Below are positions 19,183-28,719 of a stretch of DNA of 64,000 nucleotides, in pieces. Both the position numbers and the translations under genes were made by a program. The notes under the pieces are model-generated. The model was not told the DNA's origin. It ran no database searches and saw only the letters and a program-made list of their open reading frames with translations. Source of the DNA: Stentor coeruleus. Lineage: Eukaryota; Ciliophora; Heterotrichea; Heterotrichida; Stentoridae. The stretch covers positions 1 through 64,000 of the forward strand of contig MPUH01000153.1 in NCBI GenBank assembly GCA_001970955.1, given 5' to 3'. How positions within the stretch are numbered: position 1 is the first letter of the stretch; each line of letters begins with the position of its first letter.

Positions 19183-20790
19183 TTAGTTAAAAGAAAACAG
19201 CTGTGGCTGCGGTGGTTCATTTTCATCAGTAACTTCAATCAGCCCATAATGTTCATCCATAATTTCAATAACCTTCTTATAAATTTTCGTATTAGGGTGT
19301 TCTTGAAGTTCTTCCATCTTACTCAGCCCACCTATTTCATCAAACTTCAAAGCTACCTCATTATTCTTAACCTCCTGATCACTGCTAAACGCTGCATTAC
19401 CAGCCCGTAACAAATTATTAATAGCCTCAAGTACAACAAGCAAAATCTTAGAATCTTTCATATCAAGAATATCACACAACAAAGGAAACGCCCCAAGTTC
19501 TATTACCTTAAGTACAAGGTTAGGGGATTTCGCATGTGTAGCATTTGATATCGTCCACAGAGCTTCTTTTTTAATCTCAAAATCAGAGTCTTTTAAGCAC
19601 TCAACAACTGAATTTACACATGGATGTGATAAAACTAAATTGATTTGCTCATCTGATCCTGCTGTTATATTGCTAAGTGTCCACAAAGCTTCTCTCTTTA
19701 CAGATACTTTTTTTGATATAAGAAAAGTGGCAACACGGTCTACAAAGCCAAGATTGAGGACTTTTTGAGTCTGATCTTCATTTCCTGTGACTATATTCCC
19801 AAGTGCTCTAAGGCAAGGGATAGTGACTTTTTCTGAATCATGTCCAAGTATTTGGATAAGGGTTTCAAGAACCCCAAGGTCAATTATATCTTGTATTCTT
19901 TGATTATCCCCATCAGAAATATATGAAAGAGCCCAGCAGCAGTCAGCTAAGGAGTCTTCATCATTTACTCTGAGGATTATTGGAACTATTGATAGGATTT
20001 GCTGAGTTATTTCTCTTTCTGGTAATGGCTTCCCACGACAAAGATTGCTCAAGGCCCAGATGATGTTTTTCCATTTGTCTATTGAAACTTTTTTTATTAG
20101 TTCAGTTAACTGGGGAACGAGTTCTGTTAATTTATCTCTTGTATCTACTGAGTCACCTGCAAGATTTCCTATACACCAGACACAGAGTTCTAAAAGTTCA
20201 GGATCGTTGCTTGTCAAGACAGCTTTTAATTGCTCAATAACATCCTGGTCCATGAGCATTTTTACAATATGAGATTGTCCTGTTGCAAGATTGAGCACAC
20301 ACCACATGCTCTCAGTCTGCAAAGGCAAGTATTGACAGCTTAATAAAGAAATAAGCTTATTGCTTATCCCAGAGTTCATGATAAATTGCAGTGGGGGAGT
20401 TCCATCACATGATAAGATTTTTCTTAAAGTTTGAATTGGATGAAAAAGGGCCGAAAGTTCCTCCAAAGCATCAATATGCTCAATAAGCATCTGAAGCCTT
20501 TCTGCATTCTGTAGCTCTATTTTAACCAACTCAGGGCATTGCTCAGCCAATTCTTTCGATACCAAACCAAGGTCAAATTCAAAAAATTCATAGCATTTAA
20601 CCAAAGGCTCTTCAACTTTTTTCCCTCCTTCCTGTTGCAAAGCTCTTTTTCTCGACACTTGTTGATTGCGTTTTTGTTTCCTCAATTCAATCAACCCCTC
20701 TTCTCTTTTTCTCCTGAGCTTTTCAGCATCAAAAGTATTAAGAAACTTGTTGTTACGTATTTCCATTTTGGATTCTCCGAGTACCTCCAT
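19183..20790 (-). CDS. Importin alpha
   Basis: Adaptor that binds classical nuclear localisation signals and hands cargo to importin beta. Length 535 matches the family. The N-terminal importin-beta-binding segment is visible at residues about 15-50 (KLRRKREEGLIELRKQKRNQ). ARM repeats follow from about residue 80 to 490, with the Trp-x3-Asn ladder that contacts the signal: WCVLNLATG, WCIGNLAGD, WALSNLCRG, WTLSNITAG, WTISNATHA. Start at ATG 20790; a second Met at residue 9 is also possible. It is divergent from the MUL1-like gene, whose proposed ATG lies only 94 bp away. Confidence 0.95.
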   Translation of the reverse strand: MEVLGESKMEIRNNKFLNTFDAEKLRRKREEGLIELRKQKRNQQVSRKRALQQEGGKKVEEPLVKCYEFFEFDLGLVSKELAEQCPELVKIELQNAERLQMLIEHIDALEELSALFHPIQTLRKILSCDGTPPLQFIMNSGISNKLISLLSCQYLPLQTESMWCVLNLATGQSHIVKMLMDQDVIEQLKAVLTSNDPELLELCVWCIGNLAGDSVDTRDKLTELVPQLTELIKKVSIDKWKNIIWALSNLCRGKPLPEREITQQILSIVPIILRVNDEDSLADCCWALSYISDGDNQRIQDIIDLGVLETLIQILGHDSEKVTIPCLRALGNIVTGNEDQTQKVLNLGFVDRVATFLISKKVSVKREALWTLSNITAGSDEQINLVLSHPCVNSVVECLKDSDFEIKKEALWTISNATHAKSPNLVLKVIELGAFPLLCDILDMKDSKILLVVLEAINNLLRAGNAAFSSDQEVKNNEVALKFDEIGGLSKMEELQEHPNTKIYKKVIEIMDEHYGLIEVTDENEPPQPQLFSFN

Positions 20791-20884
20791 TTATATTTAA
20801 ATATTTGAACGTTTATACTAATGAATATCGATAGTATGAAATATAAATAAAAGTAAACCTTATAAGGTTATATGATTGAAAAAT

Positions 20885-21762
20885 ATGGAAGATTTCGTTT
20901 ATAATATGAGATATAGGCAAATTTTAGTACTAATATTGAGATTAGTTACTGTTTTATCAGTAGGATTACTAGATGGCATTTAGATAGATTGCTGAAGAGT
21001 ATTAATAGGAAAATTATTGATGTGGAAAATATACAAGAAAAAGAAAATGGGGCTAGTGTAATTTTGGAAGGGATTATATCTTTAGCTGAAGAGATTAAAG
21101 ATAAGAGTAAGTATGTGTATTCAATTGTGGAGAATAGTGAACTTAATAGAAGACTGAATGAAATTTTGCCGAGTAAGCCTAAGGTTGTCAAGATGAAGAA
21201 TAAGTTTTTTTTGGGAAGTGGTAAGAATGTAATTGTGAAAGTTACGGAAAAGACTCTTGTGCATACTCCAGTGGTTGAACAGAAGCTGACAAAGATTGAT
21301 TTGACTTGGGCTGATACTATAAAGTCTTTTTTTTCTTCTAAAGTAAAATGCTTTGAGAGATATAGAAAAGGTGAGCTTGAAATAAATAATCGTATTTTTG
21401 CTGAGGGGGTATTAAAGAAGATAGGGAATTCATCATATGAAATAGAACCTCATACAATATATACCGAAAAACATGATTTCACATCAAAAATTAAATTGGG
21501 TAAGAGATTAGCTATAGCAGCTTTATTTGTTTGTGTAGTAATATATGCAACAAGGATAGGAATTAAGTATTATAGAGAATCTATGCCCGAAAATGCTCTA
21601 AGACAAGGGAAAAAATGTATTTTCTGTAGTAATGCCGCCAATGTTATAATTAATGACTGTAATCATATGGTGATATGCAGGGCTTGCCTTATTTCTCAAA
21701 ATACATGTCCTAGACAAAACTGCAGAAGGTTTATAAAATCGTACACAATAATCGTAACTTAG
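20885..21762 (+). CDS. MUL1-like membrane RING E3 ligase, one apparent frameshift near the N-terminus
   Basis: The frame is open from 20917 but has no ATG near its 5' end. An ATG at 20885 opens another frame with a hydrophobic helix (RQILVLILRLVTVLSVGLLDGI). One extra T near 20979 would join them smoothly and give about 292 residues. The body matches the GIDE domain of MUL1/MAPL (GASVILEG, then a long variable domain). A second membrane helix lies near LAIAALFVCVVIYATRI, followed by a C-terminal RING-type finger (CIFC...CNHMVICRACL...CPRQNC). MUL1 is a mitochondrial outer-membrane ubiquitin/SUMO ligase; location here is inferred. A 14- or 20-nt intron is a less likely explanation. Confidence 0.75.
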
Positions 21763-22427
21763 ATGCATTAATTTTGAAAAATAAATTATGTAAAATGAAT
21801 AGTGAAGCATGGTTAGAAAATATGAACCAGAGAATTAATGAATTATTACAAGTGTTGATATTCTTGTATGGATTATTAAAGATTAGGAATTTTGATGCTG
21901 ATTATCTTATTTATATACTACATTGCATATAGTTAGGTAAACAATAACATAATTTGTAATAATAGCTGGAAATAATAGACAAATATATGTTGTAAAATAA
22001 TGAAATAACTATTTTTAATATATTAGAAATCTCTAGTGTATTTTATTGAAAGCAAAATATAGCTACTAATTTAGTATAATTGCATTTTCCCGACTCAAAG
22101 CTTAAAAAATACCATAAAAACAAAAGATAGCATATTCAAAAACGAACTATCGAACGAAATCCACTTTTCCTCCTAATCACAAGTTCAGAATTCTATGAAA
22201 ATGTTTAGTTTTTAAAGTAGGAAATAAAGATTACAATTAATTTTGACTGTTCAAAATCTCAAAAAAAATATTAGTTCATAATGTTAAATCTTACTTAAAA
22301 AGTAAATTAATTTAATCCTATTTAGTATTTATAAAAGTATTGTTTTATAATTTTTTATTTTCAAAGGATGATTAAGTTAGTACTGAGATGTTCATGAGTA
22401 CTCAAAAATGTCGGGAAACTTATAATA
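21763..22427. other. Intergenic, no feature seen
   Basis: AT-rich spacer between two plus genes. No frame, RNA gene or repeat is convincing. Confidence 0.5.
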
Positions 22428-23351
22428 ATGGACAGAAACTTGATAGCTGAGCCTACAGCTAATCAAGAAGTGCATATAGTTGACAAGCAAGTTTTTGAAA
22501 ACAAGCTTAGAAAACTATATCATGAGGGTCAAGAAAATTTAGAGATTATTACTGACTTTGATTGGACATTTACTAAGTACAAAAATAATGAGGCAAGAGT
22601 TTGCAGCACTTATCAGCTTCTTCAAAATAGCGTCCTCACTTCTGAGAAATCATCTTATGTTCATCAACTATACGATTTCTATCACCCTATCGAAATTGAT
22701 CAAACAATTTCTCCTGAAGTCAAAGAAAAGCATATGAAAGACTGGTGGGAAAAATGCAATCATGCTCTTCTCGAAGAAGGTTTCAACAAATCTGACTTAG
22801 TTCACTTCGTCAATAATTCATCTTTATACTTTCGTTTTGGACTTCCAGAGTTCCTATCAAAATGTAAAAATCAAAATATCCCTATAACTATATTATCAGG
22901 TGGTATAGGGAATTTAGTAGAAACATCACTTAAGCAAATACAGCCAGAAAATGGAATGACGATAGTATCGAATTTTATTGATTTTGATGAAGCGGGAAGG
23001 TCTAAAGAATTTGTTATGCCAGAGGTTAGAGCTGATAAAAGTAAAGTACTTTCTGGAAAAAGGTTTAGGAAAAACATTATTTTATTGGGAGATTTAACTT
23101 CAGTATTTGTTATTTAGGATGTGAAAATGGTTCAAGAGGTTGAGTATGAGTGCTGTTTAAAAATAGGGTTTTTGAATAATGTGGAGGTTTATGATATTAA
23201 TGCTTTTAGAGAAGTTTATGACTTACTGATTGTTCATGATGGAGATTTCACAGCGGTTAATAGTATTTTGAATATTGTGTGCAAGATGGAAGGAGTAGAA
23301 GTTAGTGAAGAGTTGAGAGAAGCATATAATAGGATTAGTTGTTTGAATTAG
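22428..23351 (+). CDS. Cytosolic 5'-nucleotidase III (pyrimidine/UMPH-1 family), one 15-nt intron
   Basis: Dephosphorylates pyrimidine monophosphates such as CMP and UMP. Exon 1 is 22428-23102 and exon 2 is 23118-23351; together 302 residues. The HAD-type nucleophile motif is DFDWTFTK (Asp43 and Asp45). ITILSGGIGN supplies the Ser motif. Splicing restores GDLTSDVKMV, where the family has its second conserved Asp pair (GDS..D). Without splicing the frame stops inside the intron, so the intron is well supported. Confidence 0.92.
23103..23117 (+). other. 15-nt intron (5'-nucleotidase gene)
   Basis: Sequence GTATTTGTTATTTAG, phase 0, A at position 10. Removal joins two frames that together match the family motif. 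Confidence 0.9.
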
Positions 23352-24793
23352 GAAAATATTTTTGATAAATGTGATAGGATTATCATAGGAAGGATTATAA
23401 AAGTTTATTGGGATTAAGCTATTATTTGCTTTAAGGTATTTTTTTAATTTTTAAGCAAATGAGATAATGCTAGAAACTTAAAATGCGTAATAATATGATT
23501 ATCATATAATCATACTTAATGTTTATGGCTAATCAAGTGTTGGTTAGTTTTTAATATTTCTATTAGTTTTCTTGTACTTAGATTGATTCGATATAATTTC
23601 GAATAATTCTATTAGCTTGATGCTATTTTATGATTATCACATCTTTTTAAATTATTTATATTTTATAAAAATATTATTCCAGTACTCACATTCAGAAATG
23701 ATCATCTTATATTATTTAATGGAGAATACTTTAAATACAATTTAATAAACTCATAAAAATTTCCTACCATCATCTCAATATAATCTAAGGTAAAGTCCAT
23801 TCTGCTTATAATCTAATCTTTCTTTTAAAGCATGATTCTTTAATTGAATATTTAAATAAAATCTAATTTAACATTATCACGGATGCTTCTGCTAGTTTTT
23901 CTTGGGCTTCCTTATGCATGACCTTTAAATTCTGAGAATGACTTACTAAATCAAATTGATCAAAAAGCATTCAAAATTAGTTCATGATAAGAAATAAGTA
24001 GGTGTATTCAAGCATTAATTGATAAAGCATGATAGAGTATTTCAAATGATAACTTTAGAATTTGATCAGGAAATATCACCAGAGCATTCTTTAAAAATCC
24101 AAGCTTAATCATCTAAAAGAAAATTGGAAAAGTTTATAGCATTGCTTGGCAATACTTCTACTATAAAATTTATCAGCCCTATCAACGGGTTAATCTTCAG
24201 ATATAGTATATTTGGGTATTAAATTTTATCATAGGCTTGACTCACCAAGATGTTTTGATATCTCGAATCCCCAAGTCTCAATCTCAGAAACTAGACTAAT
24301 ATTTTCAGGACATTGCATTAGGAGTACTCAACGTATAAAACTAGAGCTTTATCTTGAATTTTTTACAAAAATTAATGCAGAAGAAAGATCTCATTATTTA
24401 TACTTCTTTATATTTAATAGTTATTATTTATGAACACCTGGTAGAAATGAAGGAAAAGTATCAGAAAGCTATGAATAAAATGACTGGAGAAGACGAAGAC
24501 ACAAATAACCAGAGATCCCTCTGGAAAAAGATATGCAGATAAGCTTATTTAGCAAAAGTATTTATCATAAAAATTAAGATATTTCAAATAAAATTTGTAT
24601 TTTTTGTTATCTAATTTATTCTCCTTTAATCCAAAAGCTAAGTGGTTTATTAAAATATAAAATTCAAACTGGTATTATGAATTATTAATATTTGCCTACT
24701 TCAAAAAATTAGGTACTTTGGAAATTAACTATAATATAAGTCAAATTTAAAAGCTAATTTTTATTGGATTTAATGCAATACATTAGTAAAAAT
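23352..24793. other. Gene-less 1.4 kb, possible gene relics
   Basis: The longest stretch without a gene. Two overlapping short frames at 24212-24433 and 24354-24542 show protein-like pieces but no intact gene. Bases about 24055-24100 read EFDQEISPEHSLK, loosely like part of the upstream nucleotidase (IEIDQTISPEVKEK), so a decayed copy is conceivable but unproven. Confidence 0.35.
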
Positions 24794-25752
24794 AATGGAT
24801 CCAAGACAAGATGAAGAGCAACTAAAAGTTAGATTTTTATCTCTTAACTTGTTCTTGAGACCGCCTCCGATTTGCACAAATGAATCAGATTACAAAGATG
24901 CTAGAGCACAATATTTTAGCTCTGTGTTTTTATGATGACATTATCTGCTTGCAGGAAGTATTTGGTGCACTTTCTAATCGAAGGAAAAGAATAATAGAAA
25001 AAGCTTACCAACAAAAGTTCAAGTATATCGCTGAAAGTCCAGATCCTCCTCTTCTTTCAGGGTGTGTCTTGGACTGTGGATTGTTGCTTTTAAGTAAATA
25101 CCCTATTTTAGAACAAGAATTTGTCCCATACACCGAATCCCTACACCCAGACCGTTCAACATTTAAAGGTGTCCTCTATGCCAAAATCCAAATAAAAAAT
25201 TCCATAGTAAATATTTTCACAACCCATTTGCAATCCAAGCACCCTACAAACAGTAGCAAAAAATACCTAGATTACCGACTTATCCGAAGAACTCAACTTG
25301 ATGAAATAAGCAATTTAATCAAACAAAAAGTTAGAGAAACAGAATATATCATAATAGCTGGAGACCTTAATGTTGATGGTAGAGAAGAACTTAAGCCTCC
25401 TCCATTTCCAGTATATTTTATATAGGATATTATATTAGATGATTATAGATGTATGATTGAAATTCTATCAAAACCTATACCATTAACTGATGTTCTGAGG
25501 ACAAAATATGGAGAAACTCCAGCAACTTTTGGCCGTATTGGTGAGGATGGAAATGGCATTGAAAGAGTTTTGACTAAAGATGATCAGACTAAATGGGATG
25601 AAGGCTTAGATCATATTCTTGTTGGAGGCAATTCGAGGATTGATATTGATTGGAATCAAGTTCGTGTTGAACCTTTTTATACACCTGGGCAAGTGTTTAC
25701 ACAAATCAGTGATCATGCAGGAGTTCAAGCAGCATTTATAATTCCTAGTTAA
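24794..25752 (+). CDS. Neutral-sphingomyelinase-like hydrolase (EEP superfamily), one intron, one apparent frameshift
   Basis: Metal-dependent phosphodiesterase fold shared by neutral sphingomyelinases and DNase-I-like enzymes. The chain begins MDPRQDEEQLKVRFLSLNLF. Catalytic motifs are visible: LQEVFG (Glu), TTHLQSKHP (His), GDLNVDG (Asp/Asn) and SDHAGVQ (terminal His). The frame breaks near 24925-24931: a T5 run would need to be T6 to give SVFFYDDIICLQE. A 15-nt intron at 25411-25425 is needed to reach the SDH motif. With both, the product is about 314 residues. Sphingomyelin is the likely substrate by family, not proven. Confidence 0.8.
25411..25425 (+). other. 15-nt intron (sphingomyelinase-like gene)
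   Basis: Sequence GTATATTTTATATAG, phase 0, A at position 10. The unspliced frame stops inside it; splicing joins PPPFP to DIILDDYR. Confidence 0.9.
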
Positions 25753-26719
25753 CTAAGTTAATTTTGTAATAATTATATTTATTTTCATGGTGTTTAGTTT
25801 ATGCTTTGGAATAATTTTAGGTTTTTTGAAGATTAGGATTTAGAGATTAAGTGTGAAGAAGAGTTTGTTTATTGTGAGAATATATTGAGTTTATGATTTG
25901 AAAAGCTATTTTTTTGTATATATTTATAGTTTTAAATATGATTTATTATTGGCCTTATAGTTTTAAGAGTAACTTATTTCAGAAGTTATAACAATGCCTC
26001 ATAAAAAAAATGATTAATTCCTTGTAGATCCACAAATTAATAATATTTTTTGATAAGGTTTTAGAAACAATGATAATCAGTCACTGCATACTCAATAGCT
26101 TAATATTTATTTTTATTTTCTAGAAATGTTATTTAACCATCAATTCTAAACTTTTTAGAATGTATTTTATTCTGCTTGCACCCCTATAATCATAAGTAAA
26201 TTTGTTTTGTCATCTCATTAAATTGATTTCATCTAAATTTAAAATTATCAATCTTCAAGTTCTTATAAGTAGCGTTTACATAATTTCCAAACAACGAAAA
26301 ATAGCATAATCATCCTCCATATTTTATTATGAGTGTAGGCGATCTAAAATAATGATTTTTGGTGCTTATTAAATGAAAGTAAACGCCCTAAAACTATCAT
26401 AGATTTGATATTTATTAAATGGGAGTAAAAAAATCTGTTACTTTTTATATAATTTATATCCTATTTAATTCATCATTTTAATCATAAAGTTTAAAGTAGA
26501 TGGTAGTTAAGGTGTCATGGTTTAAACCTTGTCTGATCAGGTTTGTTTGTCCTACGATCTCTTTCTTTAGGCAGAAACCAATACTAATAAAATATATTAA
26601 AATAAATTCAATTTATCCCTACTAAATAATTCATATCTTCATATATCTATTATTTTAACCATAGTTTTAACTACTCAAAAAATTACTATATCTACTATAG
26701 TATTACATAATAATTACAA
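25753..26719. other. Intergenic with a small structured element
   Basis: No gene. The first 200 bases are C-poor, as in other 3' flanks of plus genes. A short GC-elevated element with two hairpins lies at 26509-26579. Confidence 0.5.
26509..26579. other. Two adjacent hairpins, possible small RNA
   Basis: AAGGT pairs with ACCTT (26509-26513 with 26526-26530). GGTTT pairs with AAACC (26540-26544 with 26575-26579) enclosing CCTA/TAGG (26551-26554 with 26568-26571). GC content is higher than around it. No RNA family recognised, and no T-run terminator follows. Confidence 0.25.
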
Positions 26720-27415
26720 ATGGAGACTAGCCTATGCAAAATCTGCAAATGTCCAACCAACATAATTTGCTTAGTAATATTTACATAGAATATTTTCTTA
26801 TGTGAGAAGTGTAGAATTAATATTCTAGGTTTAAACCGCAGTGATGCTAAATGGACACTTTCTAAAACAGGACTATCAAATTCATTATGTATTTTTTGCT
26901 ATGAAGCACCTGAAAGGCTTGCGCTATATGAAAATTCTTTTGAGTATGTTTGTGAAGAATGTGCTCTAACAAGGTGTCCATTAACTATTGATATAAAGTG
27001 GCTTGATTTAATTACAACTACGAAGGATGTGAAAATATTTGATAAAAGAATGATGCTACTGAGTAAATATGATGAACTAGCTTCAAGTATTACTGATCAG
27101 TTCGATGTTATAGAAATCTTCTTAAAACATGAAATAAGCAATATCCAAAGTGTTATTGAAGTAGCATTTTCAAAGTTTCAGGATTATTATGCTTCAAATG
27201 AAAACAAACTTAATCAGAAAAAAAATGAAATCAAAGAAGCCAGGAAAAAAGACAGATTTTTATCCCCTGAACACCAAGCATTTATCCAAAACATCGAGTT
27301 ATACATGCAGGAAATAGTCAATGAAAAATACTTAGACCTTAATGAGTTTCAAAATGAATTCAATGATATTTTTGCAATGACCTTTGAAGAACCTGAAAGC
27401 CTGTTTCCTGATTAA
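26720..27415 (+). CDS. Cysteine-rich (zinc-binding) helical protein, one 15-nt intron
   Basis: Exon 1 (26720-26773) encodes METSLCKICKCPTNIICL; exon 2 starts at 26789. Total 226 residues. Four Cys pairs (CKICKC, CEKC, CIFC, CEEC) over the first 80 residues suggest a B-box- or RING-like double zinc site. The rest is charged helix, probably coiled coil, with an acidic tail. The arrangement recalls TRIM-like proteins, as does the gene at 12043. Function unknown. A search that ignores the intron would see only the C-terminal half. Confidence 0.8.
26774..26788 (+). other. 15-nt intron (cysteine-rich protein gene)
   Basis: Sequence GTAATATTTACATAG, phase 0, A at position 10. Splicing joins the ATG exon to a long frame continuing the Cys-pair pattern. 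Confidence 0.88.
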
Positions 27416-28362
27416 ATGCAAAATAATCAATTTAGTTTAAGCATGATTTTTTAGTATTAATTCTTTTAAGAAATCAAATTTGTAAAAATACTTTGGACGG
27501 TTAACTATAAAATCTGCTTCACATAAACAATCCTAACTATGGCTTTTATATTATTAAATGTATGAACTTTTTCTCTATTTTTATATAATCTATGTATATT
27601 GTAGATATAATAATTATTTAGAACTGTATTTGTCAACTAGAAAAAAATCATAAGAAGAACTTAGGAATATTTTTCAGGTATAGGGCATTTGAGAATAAAA
27701 GCATTGACTATTTTTATAATAAATGATATCACAAATTCTTATCAAAATTTATGTATATTGTTTAAAGGAATACTCAAAAAATGTTATTGATTTTGGTTCA
27801 GGATTTTAATATAGCAAAGCAGAATAATGCAAACTTGCATGCTAATTCATAAATTTAAAGCATATAATAAAATATTCACTTTTAATTATATGCAATTAAA
27901 TTTTCCTAATCTTCATCAAAAATTCTCTGTAAAATTGTAAGCTTCTCTATCAAATTGCAAACTTCTTTTATAATCACACAAATATTTCATACACATAACT
28001 ATCATATCTTCTCTTATAGCATTCATACAACTCTTTCATTTCAACTAAAAAATCCACTGTAACTTCAAAAATTCTCTAAACCTTAATCATCTTTTCTATT
28101 CATCATCAATCACCCTCACCATCTCATGTTTAAAAAAAAGCACATCTCAATAATAAATCCAAATCATCTCATAATTCTCATCAACCCTCAAAAAAATCAA
28201 TCTATTTTCCTATATTCTTCATCTCTTTATGCTAATCATCAAATCCTTCATACTCTCTGATCTTTTTTACTCTCAATAAAAATCCAATCTCATCTTCTAA
28301 ATCTAAAACCCTTCAAAGCTTTATCTCATATTTATGTATAGTATGGATGGTAATAAAAAGAA
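27416..28362. other. Intergenic, extreme G-poor promoter region of eL37
   Basis: No gene. Bases 27961-28320 hold 94 C but only 7 G, a marked strand asymmetry directly upstream of the ribosomal protein gene. Confidence 0.6.
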
Positions 28363-28659
28363 ATGGTAAAGAATATTTAGACAAAAGGCACACCAAGTTT
28401 TGGTAAGAGACACAGCCATACTCATACTTTATGTAGAAGATGTGGCGAAAGAGCTTTTCACAAGCAAAAAAAAACCTGTGCTTCTTGTGGATTTCCAGAT
28501 GCAAAGATGAGACACTTCAACTGGGCACATAAAACTTCAAGAAGAAGAGGACTTGGGACTGGAAGAATGAAGTATATGAAGAATATCCCAAGAAGAGCTA
28601 AAAATGGGTTCAGGGCAGGGACTACTCCAACACCAAGAGTTAGAGCAGACAAGAAGTAA
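28363..28659 (+). CDS. RPL37: Ribosomal protein eL37, one 15-nt intron after the start codon
   Basis: Large-subunit ribosomal protein. Exon 1 is only the ATG (28363-28365); exon 2 is 28381-28659. Splicing gives [18 protein letters not shown], almost identical to the universal start of eL37, for a 93-residue product (about 97 in animals). The zinc-binding motif [20 protein letters not shown] is intact, and the Arg/Lys-rich RNA-binding body follows ([17 protein letters not shown]). It overlaps minus-strand frames that are only shadows. The intron position, immediately after ATG, is one used in many eukaryotic ribosomal protein genes. Confidence 0.96.
28366..28380 (+). other. 15-nt intron (eL37 gene)
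   Basis: Sequence GTAAAGAATATTTAG, phase 0, A at position 10, placed directly after the ATG. It is the only way to attach a Met to the conserved TKGT start. Confidence 0.93.
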
Positions 28660-28719
28660 GATTTCGTATTTACATAGATTAGTTTTACGATTATTTTTCT
28701 ATATGATAAGCTTTATATT

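Noticed and set aside
20927-20940. 14-nt intron in the MUL1-like gene (GTACTAATATTGAG)
   Set aside because: It restores the frame but lacks the TAG/CAG end and length of the other introns, and would delete the predicted first membrane helix.
24212-24542. Two overlapping short frames (73 and 62 residues)
   Set aside because: No motif, different frames, no splice sites joining them; at best gene relics.
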